Part shown: one piece after another, positions 21,108 through 31,151 of the stretch
How the letters are laid out: the number at the start of each line of letters is the position of its first letter
Position numbering within the stretch: the stretch's first letter is position 1
Source of the DNA: Azorinus chamasolen
Taxonomy: Eukaryota; Mollusca; Bivalvia; Cardiida; Solecurtidae
DNA length: 64,000 bases
Assembly: GCA_963576725.1 (NCBI GenBank)
Contig: OY755236.1
Coordinates: forward strand, 73,023,878-73,087,877
Reading direction: 5' to 3'
Position numbers and translations under genes: made by a program
The notes under the pieces: generated by a model
Told to the model about the DNA's origin: nothing
Database searches by the model: none
The model's input: the letters and a program-made list of their open reading frames with translations, nothing else

Positions 21108-21357
21108 TTAACCCTTCACTTGCTATTCACGTCAATATACCTACCTGTAAATAGTGAAGACCCAGATGAGACAGCTCCTGCAGGAGCTGTCTCATCAGGG
21201 TCTGCACTATTTACAAGTTGATTGTGCAACCAGTGCACTCCACAGCAGTGATTGCACAGCGAAATACTTGTACACAGTGAAGATATATGTTATTATACAA
21301 CAGGGCATGGGTAAAGAAGGAGAAATGTATTTTTAAATTCAGCAAGCGAAGGGTTAA
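21108..21357 (+). mobile_element. TTAA-2 MITE, complete
   Basis: Bounded by ttaacccttcacttgc and caagcgaagggttaa, 250 bases. The hairpin agacccagatgagacagctcctg plus caggagctgtctcatcagggtct is perfect but for one position. A good reference copy. Confidence 0.85.
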
Positions 21358-21551
21358 ATCAATTATTATAATAGCACATGGACACGTGACATTTTGGCGA
21401 TTACGGAAACTGCATAATCATATTAAATATTAGGTAATAAGCAAACATAGCAGACCCTGATCAGACGGCTCCTATATATACGAGCCGTCTGATCTGGGTC
21501 TTCTCTGTTTGCAAAGGCAAAGAAAGGCGCATTTATGGAGTAAATAGTTAA
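21354..21551 (-). mobile_element. TTAA-1b MITE sharing TTAA with its neighbours
   Basis: It begins at the right TTAA of the TTAA-2 copy and ends at ggagtaaatagttaa, where the next 1b copy starts. The hairpin (gatcagacggctcctatatatacgagccgtctgatc) has a slightly enlarged tip. Confidence 0.7.
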
Positions 21552-22002
21552 AATTTTACTATATAGATGCGAGTTTCTACGCCTCTGCCAACTGGGTAGA
21601 CACAGACCAGGGTCTGCGCTCTTTGCTTATGGTATAATATAGATATGATATTAATGTTTCTGCCATGGACAAAACAAGAGCTGTCACTGTCACGTGAGAT
21701 ATGCCTCCAAAATTTGTATCCTGTGACCTTGACCTTGACCCATGGACCAAGGAGTTGAACGCGACACATCGTCTTTGTGCCAAGTTATAGAAGGGACACG
21801 ACGTTTGGGACGGACGGATGGAAGGACAGACGGACGGGCGGACGGACTGACGGGCAGACGGAAGAAGGGGAAATGCAATTACTATATGCCCGCCGTTGGG
21901 GCATAAAAATCGCGTGTCAATGTGATTTCATAAAGATAATCTAATTAGTATCCATGCTGTCATTATTTCGTAAATCAATATTTATACGGAGTAACGGGTT
22001 AA
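21548..22002 (+). mobile_element. TTAA-1b MITE with a nested repeat
   Basis: Left end ttaaaattttactata, subterminal gagtttctacgcctctgcc, right end cggagtaacgggttaa. It is interrupted at 21676-21910. Its right TTAA continues as tgcagggaac, which is a TA-1 hairpin arm, so it sits in the left-arm TTAA of a TA-1 MITE. Confidence 0.65.
21676..21910 (+). mobile_element. Dispersed repeat with gacggacgg tract
   Basis: It runs from aagagctgtcactg to gttggggcataaaaat and includes tgaccttgaccttgaccc and a run of gacgg/gacag repeats. Repeats that end ggggcat recur in this window (39249, 44655). It is cleanly embedded in the TTAA-1b MITE; mechanism unknown. Confidence 0.55.
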
Positions 22003-22459
22003 TGCAGGGAACAGGACACACTGATGCTCATCTGTTGACGTTGACAGATGTATGACGTTCACCTGTATTAACCCTTTCCTTCATATAATCATCTTTTTAC
22101 GCAGTTGCTTACATAGTAGACCCACTCGGAACACCTCAGCTATTTCTATCGAAATAGACCTATATTCCGAACCCTGACGGAATACGGCGAGTAGTTACGA
22201 TTGATAGTAGACCCAGGTCCGACGGCTCCTACAGGGTCTGCTTTGTTTGCTTTTGACATATGGATATGATTCTACAGTGTATGTCAAAGCAAAACGTTTC
22301 CTTAAAAACATAACATTATAAAAAATCAGGTAATAACTTTCCATGATGTCATGATGTCCTACCTAACTATTGAATAGGGAAAGGGTTACAGTACCCACCT
22401 GCCTAAATAGTTCTAAATTTGTCTTTACCAAAAGTTCGGATAACGGTTGTTTTACTGAA
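21999..22459. mobile_element. TA-1 MITE remains carrying two TTAA insertions
   Basis: Only the hairpin centre (22003-22067, with gttgacgttgacag at the tip) and the right part (22385-22459, cccacctgcc to gttttactga) survive. One TTAA MITE occupies the left-arm TTAA and another the right-arm TTAA. Confidence 0.6.
22068..22388 (+). mobile_element. TTAA-1 MITE, nested, with its own insertion
   Basis: It starts ttaaccctttccttcat and ends gaatagggaaagggttac. Between the two halves of its hairpin lies an unrelated piece (about 22117-22204) containing ccgaaccctgacggaatacgg and gagtagttacg, similar to the inverted repeat at 35868-35991. The motif tagtagaccca flanks the piece on both sides. Confidence 0.65.
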
Positions 22460-22639
22460 TAAACATTGTCGGAACCAGTCCCGAGATGGAGTATACCAAG
22501 TTCCCGTCGTGTACTCTTCTAAAGACAGCAAAAACTATTTGGTATGATTTTGAATATATCACATGGAGGGACAACCCACTATAGCCTATATTCATAGCCA
22601 TGAATACAACTGACCATGCGACATACAGTAGAACCTGTC

Positions 22640-22852
22640 TCAACTCTTATACGGCTGGATTTTCAAATGAACTATTCTAAAATTCAAACAGGTTAAGTTT
22701 ACGGTGAATATTTAGGGGGTTTTCTACAGAAAAGTGTAACATGACAAACAGTGCAGACTCTGACGAGAGGGCTCCCTCTATGAGCTCCTTCATAAGGGTC
22801 TAAACTGTTTACAAAGAACATTAGTGAGTCGTGTCCCGCACTCTAAGGGTTA
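22640..22852 (+). mobile_element. TTAA-4 MITE, left end decayed
   Basis: atgacaaacagtgcagac, the hairpin gagagggctcc...gagctcc, and the right end gtcccgcactctaagggttaa match the complete copy at 53170-53380. The next MITE begins at the shared TTAA. Confidence 0.65.
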
Positions 22853-23103
22853 ACCCATTCCCTCATATTGGTGACTTTTGACGACTCTGTAAAAGTCACT
22901 TTGTGAAACCATTGTGATAAAAAGAGCATTTGCTCCCATTTGTTCTGTATCTGTATCTGTATGTTCCCATTTGATCCCATTTGCTCTATTTATCACAATG
23001 GTTTCAAACTACAAAATTTTCCTTTTCACTAGTTAATGATCCTTTTCGGTAGATTTGTTCAAAGAGGTTGTATCTAAAAATAGCCTTTGCAGTATTGGGT
23101 TAA
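22849..23103 (+). mobile_element. TTAA-3 MITE with expanded hairpin tip
   Basis: Ends ttaacccattccctcat and cagtattgggttaa. The stem aaaccattgtgataaa...tttatcacaatggttt is complete, but the tip carries extra imperfect repeats of tctgtatctgtat and tcccatttg between the two arms. Confidence 0.75.
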
Positions 23104-23104
23104 G

Positions 23105-23270
23105 CGTCCTTCAAACACAGGTCTAATTCGGAGTCTGTAAGATAGGTGGTAGTTTAATGCAGGTCAAAAGTAATGTACAAAGTCCTATAGAACCTTTCTG
23201 CATTACCTTTGCCGTGTATTAAGCAACCATCTTCTATGTTCCATAAATGAATGGCCGCTTAAGATTCAAC
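23105..23270. mobile_element. TA-1 variant MITE, degraded
   Basis: Arms ggtggtagtttaatgcagg and gccgtgtattaagcaacc surround aagtcctatagaacc. The right end reads gaatggccgcttaagattc, a terminus shared with 55281-55470 and 59562-59757, which suggests a sister subfamily. Confidence 0.55.
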
Positions 23271-24239
23271 CCGTACTTTATACATACAAATATGCATCAC
23301 ACTCAGCTACTGAACTACTTATGCAATTTTAAGCATGGTTGAAAGGTTATAAAAACACAGTGGAGATATTCCAGAATATTAACCCTTACTGTGCTGTGTT
23401 AGTCCACTTTTGTAACGGACCACATTCCTAGGTACAACTGAAAGACATTTGTCACAAGTTGTGAGCAATGACATGATGTGTTATTTCAAGTCAGGTCATG
23501 ATTAGTATCAGAATGAAACCATGACTGCCCAGTCATCACCCTCATCATCATCATCATCATCATCATTCATCACAAAATGAAACCTTGTTCAATTGTTAAC
23601 AACAAACTAAAACTATCAACAAAAGACATGACTAAGTTTTTCTTTCCTAAAAGTACATTTATATCATTAGATTTATAGTTGCTAAAATATACAAATAAAG
23701 GAACTAAGAAGTAACTTTTATTTGATCATAGGCACACATTAACAACCTTACATAGGTGCATGTATATGACAAGTTATATGAAAAATGGAAACTCTTCAAG
23801 ATCTTATAAAAATTTATATACAGAAAAATAAGATATCTCGGGAATGTGGCTGCTTAATGCTGGGCTGAAGTCATGCAGAAATCTCTCACGTGCCTCATAT
23901 GGATCCAAACTATTTGCAAATGTAATCATGGAGCTGCCGGCAGCAGGCTAATGGTAAATTGTATACGCCGAGAGTGAGTTAGGAACTATTCAGATAAAAT
24001 GGCTCATCAAGATGTAACAGGTTTAGCAGGTTTCAAACTGATTACTATTAAATCTTAGCCCGCTGTGTGGAAAAACGAAATAAAAAAATAAATATGTATA
24101 TGCAGGTTTAAATAAGTTTCAATCAAACTTTCGAAAATCTATTGACCCCGTGTTACACACAGTTACAGATAATGGTGCATACTCAAATACTAAAATCGTC
24201 ATTTCTCCACCCAACCCTATGGCGTGACCACTCTTTAGA
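23271..24239. other. Non-coding stretch with (TCA)n
   Basis: A (TCA)n run of about nine units lies at 23541-23567. A TA-1-like scrap (gtggctgcttaatgctgggc) and tggatccaaactatttgc of the GGATCC family occur at 23845-23920. No gene is seen. Confidence 0.45.
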
Positions 24240-24327
24240 AACGTCTACAGGAACCGTCTGATCTATATCTACTCTGTTGGCAAAGGCGTGAAAAGGCGTT
24301 TGTATGAGGGAAATGGTGAACTCTTAA
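24240..24327 (-). mobile_element. TTAA-1a fragment
   Basis: Only the hairpin-side end is left: aggaaccgtctgatctata, ctctgttggcaaaggc and tatgagggaaatggtgaac, running into the TTAA of the next MITE. Confidence 0.5.
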
Positions 24328-24573
24328 CCCTTCTCTTGCTGAATTTTAAAATACATTTCTCCTTCTTTAACCATGCCTTATTGTATAATTAAATATATCT
24401 TCACTATGTATAAGTATTTCGCTGTGAAATCACTGCTGTGGAGTGCACTGGTTGCACAATCAACTTGAAAATAGTGCAGACCCTGATGAGACAGCTCCTG
24501 CAGGAGATGTCTCATCAGGGTCTTCACTATTTACATGTAGGTATATTGACGTGAATAGCAAGCGAAGGGTTAA
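24324..24573 (-). mobile_element. TTAA-2 MITE, complete
   Basis: Bounded by ttaacccttctcttgctg and caagcgaagggttaa. The hairpin agaccctgatgagacagctcctg/caggagatgtctcatcagggtct has one arm mismatch. Confidence 0.85.
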
Positions 24574-24766
24574 AAATGGTGATTACTGTCAAAACACACA
24601 CATAGCCTCGAGCGTGATGTACATGTATCCACACAAGGAAAGTGTTTATCCATAAAAACTTAAAACATGAAATCTTAACGTATATGAAATCAAAACCCTT
24701 TTAGCTGTCAAATAATTTCACGTGATGTTTTGTACAGAAAAGAACTATAAAAACTATGATTAGCCT

Positions 24767-25016
24767 TCAACCCTTTCCTTCATATAAATGACTTTTCCTG
24801 CATCTGCAAACAGGGTAGACCCAGATCAGACGGATCCTATGGGAATCGTCTGATCAGAGTCTGCTCTGTTTGCTAATGGAGTTTGATAGATCTGTGTCGT
24901 TAATTTCTAAAATGGCTACAATATCCGCCTTCCATATTTCATTATGACTCTTTTGTCCATGGATATAACCAGTAAGTATTTAAATTTGGAGTAAATACAG
25001 AACAGAGAAAGGGTTA
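24767..25016 (+). mobile_element. TTAA-1a MITE
   Basis: Left end ttcaaccctttccttcat (TTAA altered to TTCAA), right end cagagaaagggttaa. Hairpin agacccagatcagacggatcc...ggaatcgtctgatcagagtct. Confidence 0.75.
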
Positions 25017-25280
25017 AACATACTAATCGGACTTGTACATGTATTAGCATCGTGAAAACGGGAAAACCCGCCCTTTCACCTTTTTGTGCTGAAACAAATG
25101 ACAAACCAAATTAATATAGCCCTAAATATTGGAATGAACAAAAATAGACCTCCAACTACAACACAGCGTAGCATTTAAATAGTACGATGTGTATATATAC
25201 TTGAACACAGAAGGCATATGTCCATACATATTTAACGTAATCAGATAAAATAACAACACACTCGTGAGTCTGTTACAATA

Positions 25281-25524
25281 TCCATTCGCTTGCTATTCAC
25301 GTCAATATACCTACCTGTAAATAGTGAAGACCCAGATGAGACAGCTCCTGCAGGAGCTGTCTCATCAGGGTCTGCACTATTTACAAGTTGAGTGCAACCA
25401 GTTCACTCCACAGCAGTGATTGCACAGCGAAATACTTGTACACAGTGAAGATATATATAATTATACAACAGGGCATGGGTAAAGAAGGAGAAATGTATTT
25501 TAAAATTCAGCAAGAGAAGGGTAA
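25281..25524 (+). mobile_element. TTAA-2 MITE, both TTAA ends lost
   Basis: It reads from ccattcgcttgctattcac to aagagaagggtaag and has a perfect hairpin tip cagctcctgcaggagctg. Confidence 0.75.
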
Positions 25525-25995
25525 GTCTCTTTCAATATGCAACGCTTGTTGAGATGTATCGCCCTTTTCGTAACAGTCCTGTCTGAGTAGAATTTAAATC
25601 ATGCAGCCATCTAATTTTTGAAGCACCAGCTGATAAATCCTTATTCCAATAGTATTCAAATGAAACAAGTAATGTGAGAATTGAAAGCAATGTAGAAAAA
25701 GTGAAATACCTAGTTACAGTCTACTTTCAGTCCGAAGGACCTCTCAGTCGACTGTACATTTACTACCCTGGTCATTGAGTGAACTCTTTGTCACAATTTA
25801 ATGAAGGCCTTTGCGTGCTGCATACATTCATACAAGAATCTGTACGTATATCAAATATATCATTTCTGGCACATAATAATATTCAATCAAATATCACAAA
25901 CATGAGTAATAATTTTCACGACAATATCTTTTTAAAAATGGCAACCTGAACCAAAATCTGCAAGTTAGAAAAGGGGGATAACTCTGTTAGAATGC
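25525..25995. other. Non-coding stretch
   Basis: No gene or recognisable repeat; AT-rich. Confidence 0.35.
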
Positions 25996-26141
25996 ATAGT
26001 AAAAGTTCAAAGACCATAAGTTCTATGGTAAACATTATTCACCAGACCAAGATTCGAACTTTCTAAAAGAAAATCTAGGTCTGGTTGAAAAGTGTTTAGT
26101 CATACACCATAGTTATGGTCTTTGAACTTTTACTATGAATT
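25996..26141. repeat. Short foldback repeat
   Basis: catagtaaaagttcaaagacc with ataagttctatggt on the left is mirrored by accatagttatgg and tctttgaacttttactatg on the right, around a spacer with a further inverted pair (accagacc...aggtctggt). It resembles a MITE but has no clear target duplication. Confidence 0.6.
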
Positions 26142-26560
26142 TTGTAACAGCTGTAACTCATTTAGATTTAGATTTATGCCAAATGTAAAGTTATATCTCA
26201 AACCACTTCAAACAAAAGTCCAGACAATTGAAAAATCGACGCAAAATTTCAAGTTCAAGGGCCATAACCCTAGAAAAAATAATTTAACCGCACCGAAATT
26301 CGAACTGAATCGATAACTCATCTAGATATATACCAATCATAAAGTTAATATCTCGAACTACTTACAAAAAAGTGCTGCCAATTGATACAGTAACGAACAC
26401 TTTCACATTCAAGGACTATCTGGCAAATATTATTCAACCGGCCGAAATTCCAACTTAAGTTGTATCTCATCTAGATTTAGCTTTTTACCAATAAAAAATA
26501 ATATCTCAAACCACTTCCTAAAAATGAATGACGGACAAAAACGAATGGACGTTTCCAGCG
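26142..26560 (+). repeat. Degenerate tandem array, about 155-bp unit
   Basis: Near-copies of aactcatctagattta, aagttatatctcaaaccactt and ccgaaattcgaact recur about every 155 bases, nearly three times. The unit is non-coding. Confidence 0.55.
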
Positions 26561-26744
26561 CAAAATAAAATATATATTTGCTTTCACTACCAATACAGAC
26601 CCTGATCAGCCACCATATCGTAGAGAGTTGTGCTAGTCTGGGTCTACACTGACTGTAATGTGATGTCTAGTTTAACAGATTAACATTAAATGACTCATGT
26701 TTGCTGCAACCCTATTAATGTCCTTTACTTTTTAATATTTGTAG

Positions 26745-28543
26745 GTCCACGGAAAGTATCAGCCAAGCAGAACGGGCTAAACCTTACTCTGACTGACACA
26801 GAAGAAGGTCGCATCGCTGACCGGGCCATCCATATGGCAAAAATTGGATATGGCCGTACCCGAAAAGAACTGACACAAGTTGTGAAGAGAATCCTGGACG
26901 AAGATAGGAGACCAACTCCCTTTAAGTACAACGCCCCGGGTAAGGATTGGCTTAAGGGGTTCTTTTCAAAACACCCCAGCTCTCATTGCGAACACCTTAC
27001 AGCTAGGGAAGGAAAGATCCAGAAATGGTTTGCTGATTTTATAGGTTATATCGAAAACGAGTTCAAGGATCCTGATCTGTTGAAAGCCCGTCTTGGCTAT
27101 ATAATGCCGACGAGTCTGGCATTAGCTTCTGCAGCAACACTGGCAAGGTAATCGGGTACAAAGGTGCGCCAGTAATTTATAACTATGGAAACAGCAGTAA
27201 GCAGCAGCTTACGGTATTGGCATGTGCCAGTGCAACTGGGCATTTCTGTCCCCCGATGATAGTTTATCCGGGACAGAGATTCAGTTTTGAACCATTAGAT
27301 GGCTTTAAAGACGCACATATGGGGCAACGTGAGTCCGGTAGATGGATTCGGAGCTATTTTGCAATTGCATGGTTACTGACTTGTTTCATCCCGGCTCTTG
27401 AGTCACGGTGTGTGAAAATGTCAGTGATCCTATTCCTGGATGGTCACGCCACACACATATCCTTAGAAGCATCAGATGTTTGTATTGCCAATGGCATAGA
27501 GCTCTATTGCCTTCTTGAACACAGCTCCCATATTATGCAACCACTTGATCTGCGTCTATTTTCTATGCTGAAACAAAACTGAAAGGAAGCCGTACGAGCA
27601 TTTCACGTTGCGAATGTAGGAGAATTCGTAACAAAGCGTACATTTGCAAAGGTCTTCAGATCAGCATGAGAGAAACGCACTCAAAAAGAAGTTGCAGTAA
27701 AAGGCTTCTTGGAAGCTTTTTTCAATTAGCTCTGAACGTGTCACAAAATCAGTGAAATTGGACCCAAGCCGTTTGTTTCAGACACCAACAAGAAAACCTG
27801 ACACGCCTGAGAGTGGCACTTAGGCCACAGTATCAGAGCCCACTGCAGTCAGCAGTGGTGCGATTGCTGCTTCACATACAACACCCCTACCACAGGTACA
27901 AACCTCATCACATAACCAGATTGCTTCAGTCATAGAAACCGCTCAAACGTCTGCTATAGCCAACGCATCTGCCACAAACACATGTGACAATATAGTCACA
28001 CTGCAGAGACTGTCTGATACTACAGTCGCTGTGGCAGACACAAGTGTGAGTGTGTCTGTAAAGAGCGCAGAGTCTCCATTCTCCAAATATCTGAAGTATC
28101 CATCAGTGCCAGCTTCAAAAAGCAAGACAAGAAAAGCTTTGCCAACACCAAAGGCAATCACTGGTCCCGCATATAGAACATTGCTTCAGGACAAAAGAGC
28201 ATTGAAAGAACAGCTGGAGAAAGAAAGCAACAGAGAAAAGAAGAGCGTCTTCGGCAAGAAAGAGTTAAAGGAGGAGCAGATTAAGCTGAAGAAATTGAAG
28301 CAATTGGAAAGGAAAAAGGCCATATTAGAAAGGAAAAGGAGGGCTGCAGAAAAGTTTGTAGAGAAGGCGACTGCGTCAGACAGTGATGATGCAACAGTGG
28401 TAGAAGCTGGAAACTGCTACAAGTGTGAACAGCCTTATGACAAATATTTCATTGAATGTGAAAAATATTTTCGAAAGTTCCACATTACCTGTGTGCAAGA
28501 CGAAATGATTGACGGTTTGCCCTTTGACTGTAATTATTGTTGA
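26745..28543 (+). pseudogene. pogo/Tigger-like DDE transposase, decayed copy 2
   Basis: The frame follows the acceptor tttgtag (26738-26744). It lacks the pipsqueak helix-turn-helix exon seen in copy 1. The CENP-B/Tc5-type region reads through the place where copy 1 has TGA, but a one-base loss near 27090 (ttgaaagcccg against ttgaaagacccg) shifts the catalytic frame. The LDGH and QPLD motifs are in frame at 27217-27582. The frame change before the core and the TGA after LFSMLKQN (27580) are shared with copy 1, so both descend from an already defective parent. The tail (28031-28543) keeps the Lys/Glu-rich region and the better-preserved zinc finger. Confidence 0.8.
28415..28540 (+). other. PHD-like C-terminal finger of transposase copy 2
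   Basis: Spacing C-x2-C-x10-C-x7-H-x2-C-x14-C-x2-C, with Tyr in the position where a PHD finger would have its fourth Cys (CEKYFRKFH). This copy therefore shows seven of eight ligands. In known proteins PHD fingers read histone tails; that role is only an inference here. Confidence 0.5.
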
Positions 28544-28839
28544 ACACATACGTGTAGTTAGCGGCAATAACTGTTCTCTTTTATGTACAAAAAGGTTTCC
28601 TTGTTCTGAATTAGTTCTTTTACTAAGAGCAATAGGTATCTTTACCTAGAAGTTTCGGCGACATCACATTGTCTACTTTAGCTCTTCTGGTTCTGTTCAC
28701 AGCTAGTCATGTGTTCAGAAACAGACGATGCAATTTCGCGGACAATTCCAGGAAAAATACCATTGATCTGAGTAAAAGAAATGTTCATGTTATCATTCAA
28801 TCGTTGAATTCCATCCTGTTATATACAATAGAAACTGTC

Positions 28840-29088
28840 TTAACCCTTTACCTGTTCTATGTTTATTTAAAATTTCGATACTGAATATTGATGGACACAA
28901 TAATTAGATCTATAATGAATTATGGAAGGTGGAACATTGTAGCCATTTTAGAAAGTAAAGAAACATCTATCAAATTCCATTAGCAGAGTAGGCCCTGATC
29001 AGACAGTTCCTATAGGAGCCGTCTGATCTGGTCTACTGTTTGGCATTGCAAATGCGTGAAAGCACGTTTATATCAGGGATAGGGTTAA
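28840..29088 (-). mobile_element. TTAA-1a MITE inside duplicate copy 2
   Basis: ttaacccttta to gggatagggttaa, with hairpin gaccctgatcagacagttcc/aggagccgtctgatctggtc. It is longer than the copy-1 ortholog because it keeps the segment aacatctatcaaattcc. Confidence 0.75.
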
Positions 29089-29183
29089 AACGACCACCAA
29101 AAACGTAATGCATTTTGCCCTACTAGACAGGTGACTGCTTAATGCATTTTGGAAGTAAGGCAGAAAGCTCCTTACGGCTGCAT

Positions 29184-30034
29184 ACAAAAGACACTTTGAC
29201 GTACGTTTTAAATACGACGTTGGTCAAGTTTTGAGTAGGTTAAACGTTACACAAAGGCTAAAGATCAAAATAAAATGTTTGTGTTCAAGCCCTGATATAT
29301 AACCATGTCAATACTGGTGGTACTTTGATAGCCATTTTCTATGTACCAGTCGTTTGCGCAATGCACATGCCCTTATTTAAAGTCGTCGTTATACTTTGCA
29401 CCATTTAAGATCTACAAATTTGAGCTAGAGCAAAGACATGCATTTAATTAAGATCCTAATGTATGCATCATTACATGTATTGATTCCCTTCCATTCAATT
29501 ACTTTCCCGTCTGTTTTGTTGATGTTAGATTAGTTGTCATTAAACCCTTGTCGGCATTGGGATAGTGGAATTACTGTTTTAATGTTTGTATATATACGCA
29601 TATTTGAGCTAAATATATTGAAATATCAATGCCCCGGTTTCTGTCATGTTTTGTTATCTCAATATTCTTCTGTTACTAACACAAACTTTGGACACTATAT
29701 ACACGTTAGATAGTATGTGTTTAAAATTGATGATCTAGCCAGTATCTTTGCCGAAATACCTTCACGATTCTAGAAACAATTATTCCTGGGAGATGATGGG
29801 ATCCATGCCTTAAACCTTTCCTAGCATTGGTGCGTATCCAATAATTAGGACCAGGCACGCCCCTGACATTTGAAGCATTTATATCATTTACACTTTATAT
29901 AAAAGTCTTCCAAGAACCCCCTTAAATGCGCCTCCATCGTTGTAGATTTTCAAAATTTTCCGGGGGAGCATGCCCCCGGACCCCCCTATATAAAGTCGTG
30001 CCTACACATTTGTTTCAGCAAAGCTACGCCCCTG
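29184..30034. other. Non-coding stretch with a GC palindrome
   Basis: No gene is seen. At 29960-29979 ccgggggagcatgcccccgg is a palindrome with one central mismatch, followed by acccccctatata. Similar gggggcatgcccccgg motifs are frequent in invertebrate repeats, so this is probably transposon debris. Confidence 0.4.
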
Positions 30035-30056
30035 TCGGTTATGGGTTCACAATATG

Positions 30057-30540
30057 GAGCGACTTCACTTGGATCTATAGTTCGAACAATAGTTACCACA
30101 GTTCGATATGAAACGGCGATAGTCGCGACTAAAATTACGTCATATGACCTTTCACCCGAACTATAGTCGATCCACGTCATAGGGCTTGGTTTCTGTAGTT
30201 CCAAGATGGCGACAAACGATAACTGAAAGTTGGTATCTTAAGTTTTGATTAGAATTATGAGATTGTTCAAAATTATGCGTTATTTTGATCTTGACAAAAT
30301 TTAAGATCGGTCACGTGTACTATTCTGCAATATACGGTAATGTATTACATATTAATTTCGTCGTTAAAAAGATCAAGAATAGTGTTGTTTTTGTTTGTTT
30401 ACATTTTTTGACTATAGTTTCGCTACACATGTGATGTCTAGTTTAACACTTGTCACATTCATTGCGCGTGTCTGCAACTTCTATTTTTAGCATTTAGCGA
30501 CATCTATGGTTCGAACTATAGACCCCAAGTGAAGTCGCTC
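30057..30540. mobile_element. 484-bp MITE with ATG target duplication
   Basis: Terminal inverted repeats: gagcgacttcacttgg then tctatagttcgaac, mirrored at the right end with one two-base difference (ttggggtc). ATG is present at 30054-30056 and again at 30541-30543, once only at the empty site 7801-7803. A 3-base target duplication fits PIF/Harbinger or CMC elements; no transposase is inside. Confidence 0.75.
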
Positions 30541-30556
30541 ATGGATATTTTCAAAT

Positions 30557-31034
30557 AAAAGTACAAAAATGAGTCATGCAGGAAATACCACATACAGAAC
30601 AAACACTCGCCCGAACAGCAACACAAGGAAACAGCAAATGTACATGGGTAGAAAAAACAACAAGAGACGCACAAAGACAAAACAAACATTCAATAGGAGG
30701 AAGATGGAAGTACCGCCTTGGAACGGTCAGTGACAAAAGTCACCGGGGGTTTAAACCGGTTTATGGGCGCCCAACCTCACCCTTATTCCATCCCCATCCT
30801 AAAAGACAAACAGTGTAAATAAACGTATCCCCTCTCCGACTAATCTACAACAACCGCGACAGCAAATACAGTGGTAAAGTGCATGTATAACAAAAAAACA
30901 TTTAATTGAACATACTGTATCCACCTATCGCTAGTGTACTCAATGATTGAGCTGCAAACAGAGTAACTGTAGAAAAGTAATAAAGGGTACGACAAAAATG
31001 AAATAGTACAGATATCCGACGTTCTCCTTCATCT
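30557..31034 (-). mobile_element. Repeat M, longer copy
   Basis: It begins at aaaagtacaaaaatgagtc and ends at tccttcatctc, as judged by the empty site near 7813. A second copy (33638-33846) has the same left border but stops after aaaccgg. A fixed border on one side and a variable one on the other is what 5'-truncated retroelements show, here read on the minus strand. No protein is recognised. Confidence 0.6.
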
Positions 31035-31151
31035 CAGTCTATCTTCATTAAGAAGAGCACTACACTGTCGTAAATAGGCGCAGATCAAAGCCAACATTAT
31101 TTAAATTCTACTGGTATGGTTCAGTTTTAAACAGGTGAGGGCATTACCGAA

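Larger units (their letters stand above)
26571..29183 (+). repeat. 2.6-kb dispersed duplicate, copy 2
   Basis: Near-identical to 3533-6139, in the same orientation 23 kb away. Borders are abrupt: tatatttgctttcactacc on the left and ccttacggctgcat on the right. Copy-specific differences include a 22-base deletion near 27014. Confidence 0.8.
30035..31151. mobile_element. TTCGG-ended repeat with two nested insertions
   Basis: It aligns to 7781-7920 once two segments are removed: 30057-30540 (plus one copy of ATG) and 30557-31034. Left end tcggttatgggttcac, right end gtgagggcattaccgaa. Confidence 0.7.

Noticed and set aside
21690..21878. Minus-strand frame with Pro/Arg/Ser-rich repeats
   Set aside because: Produced by the gacggacgg tract of a dispersed repeat.
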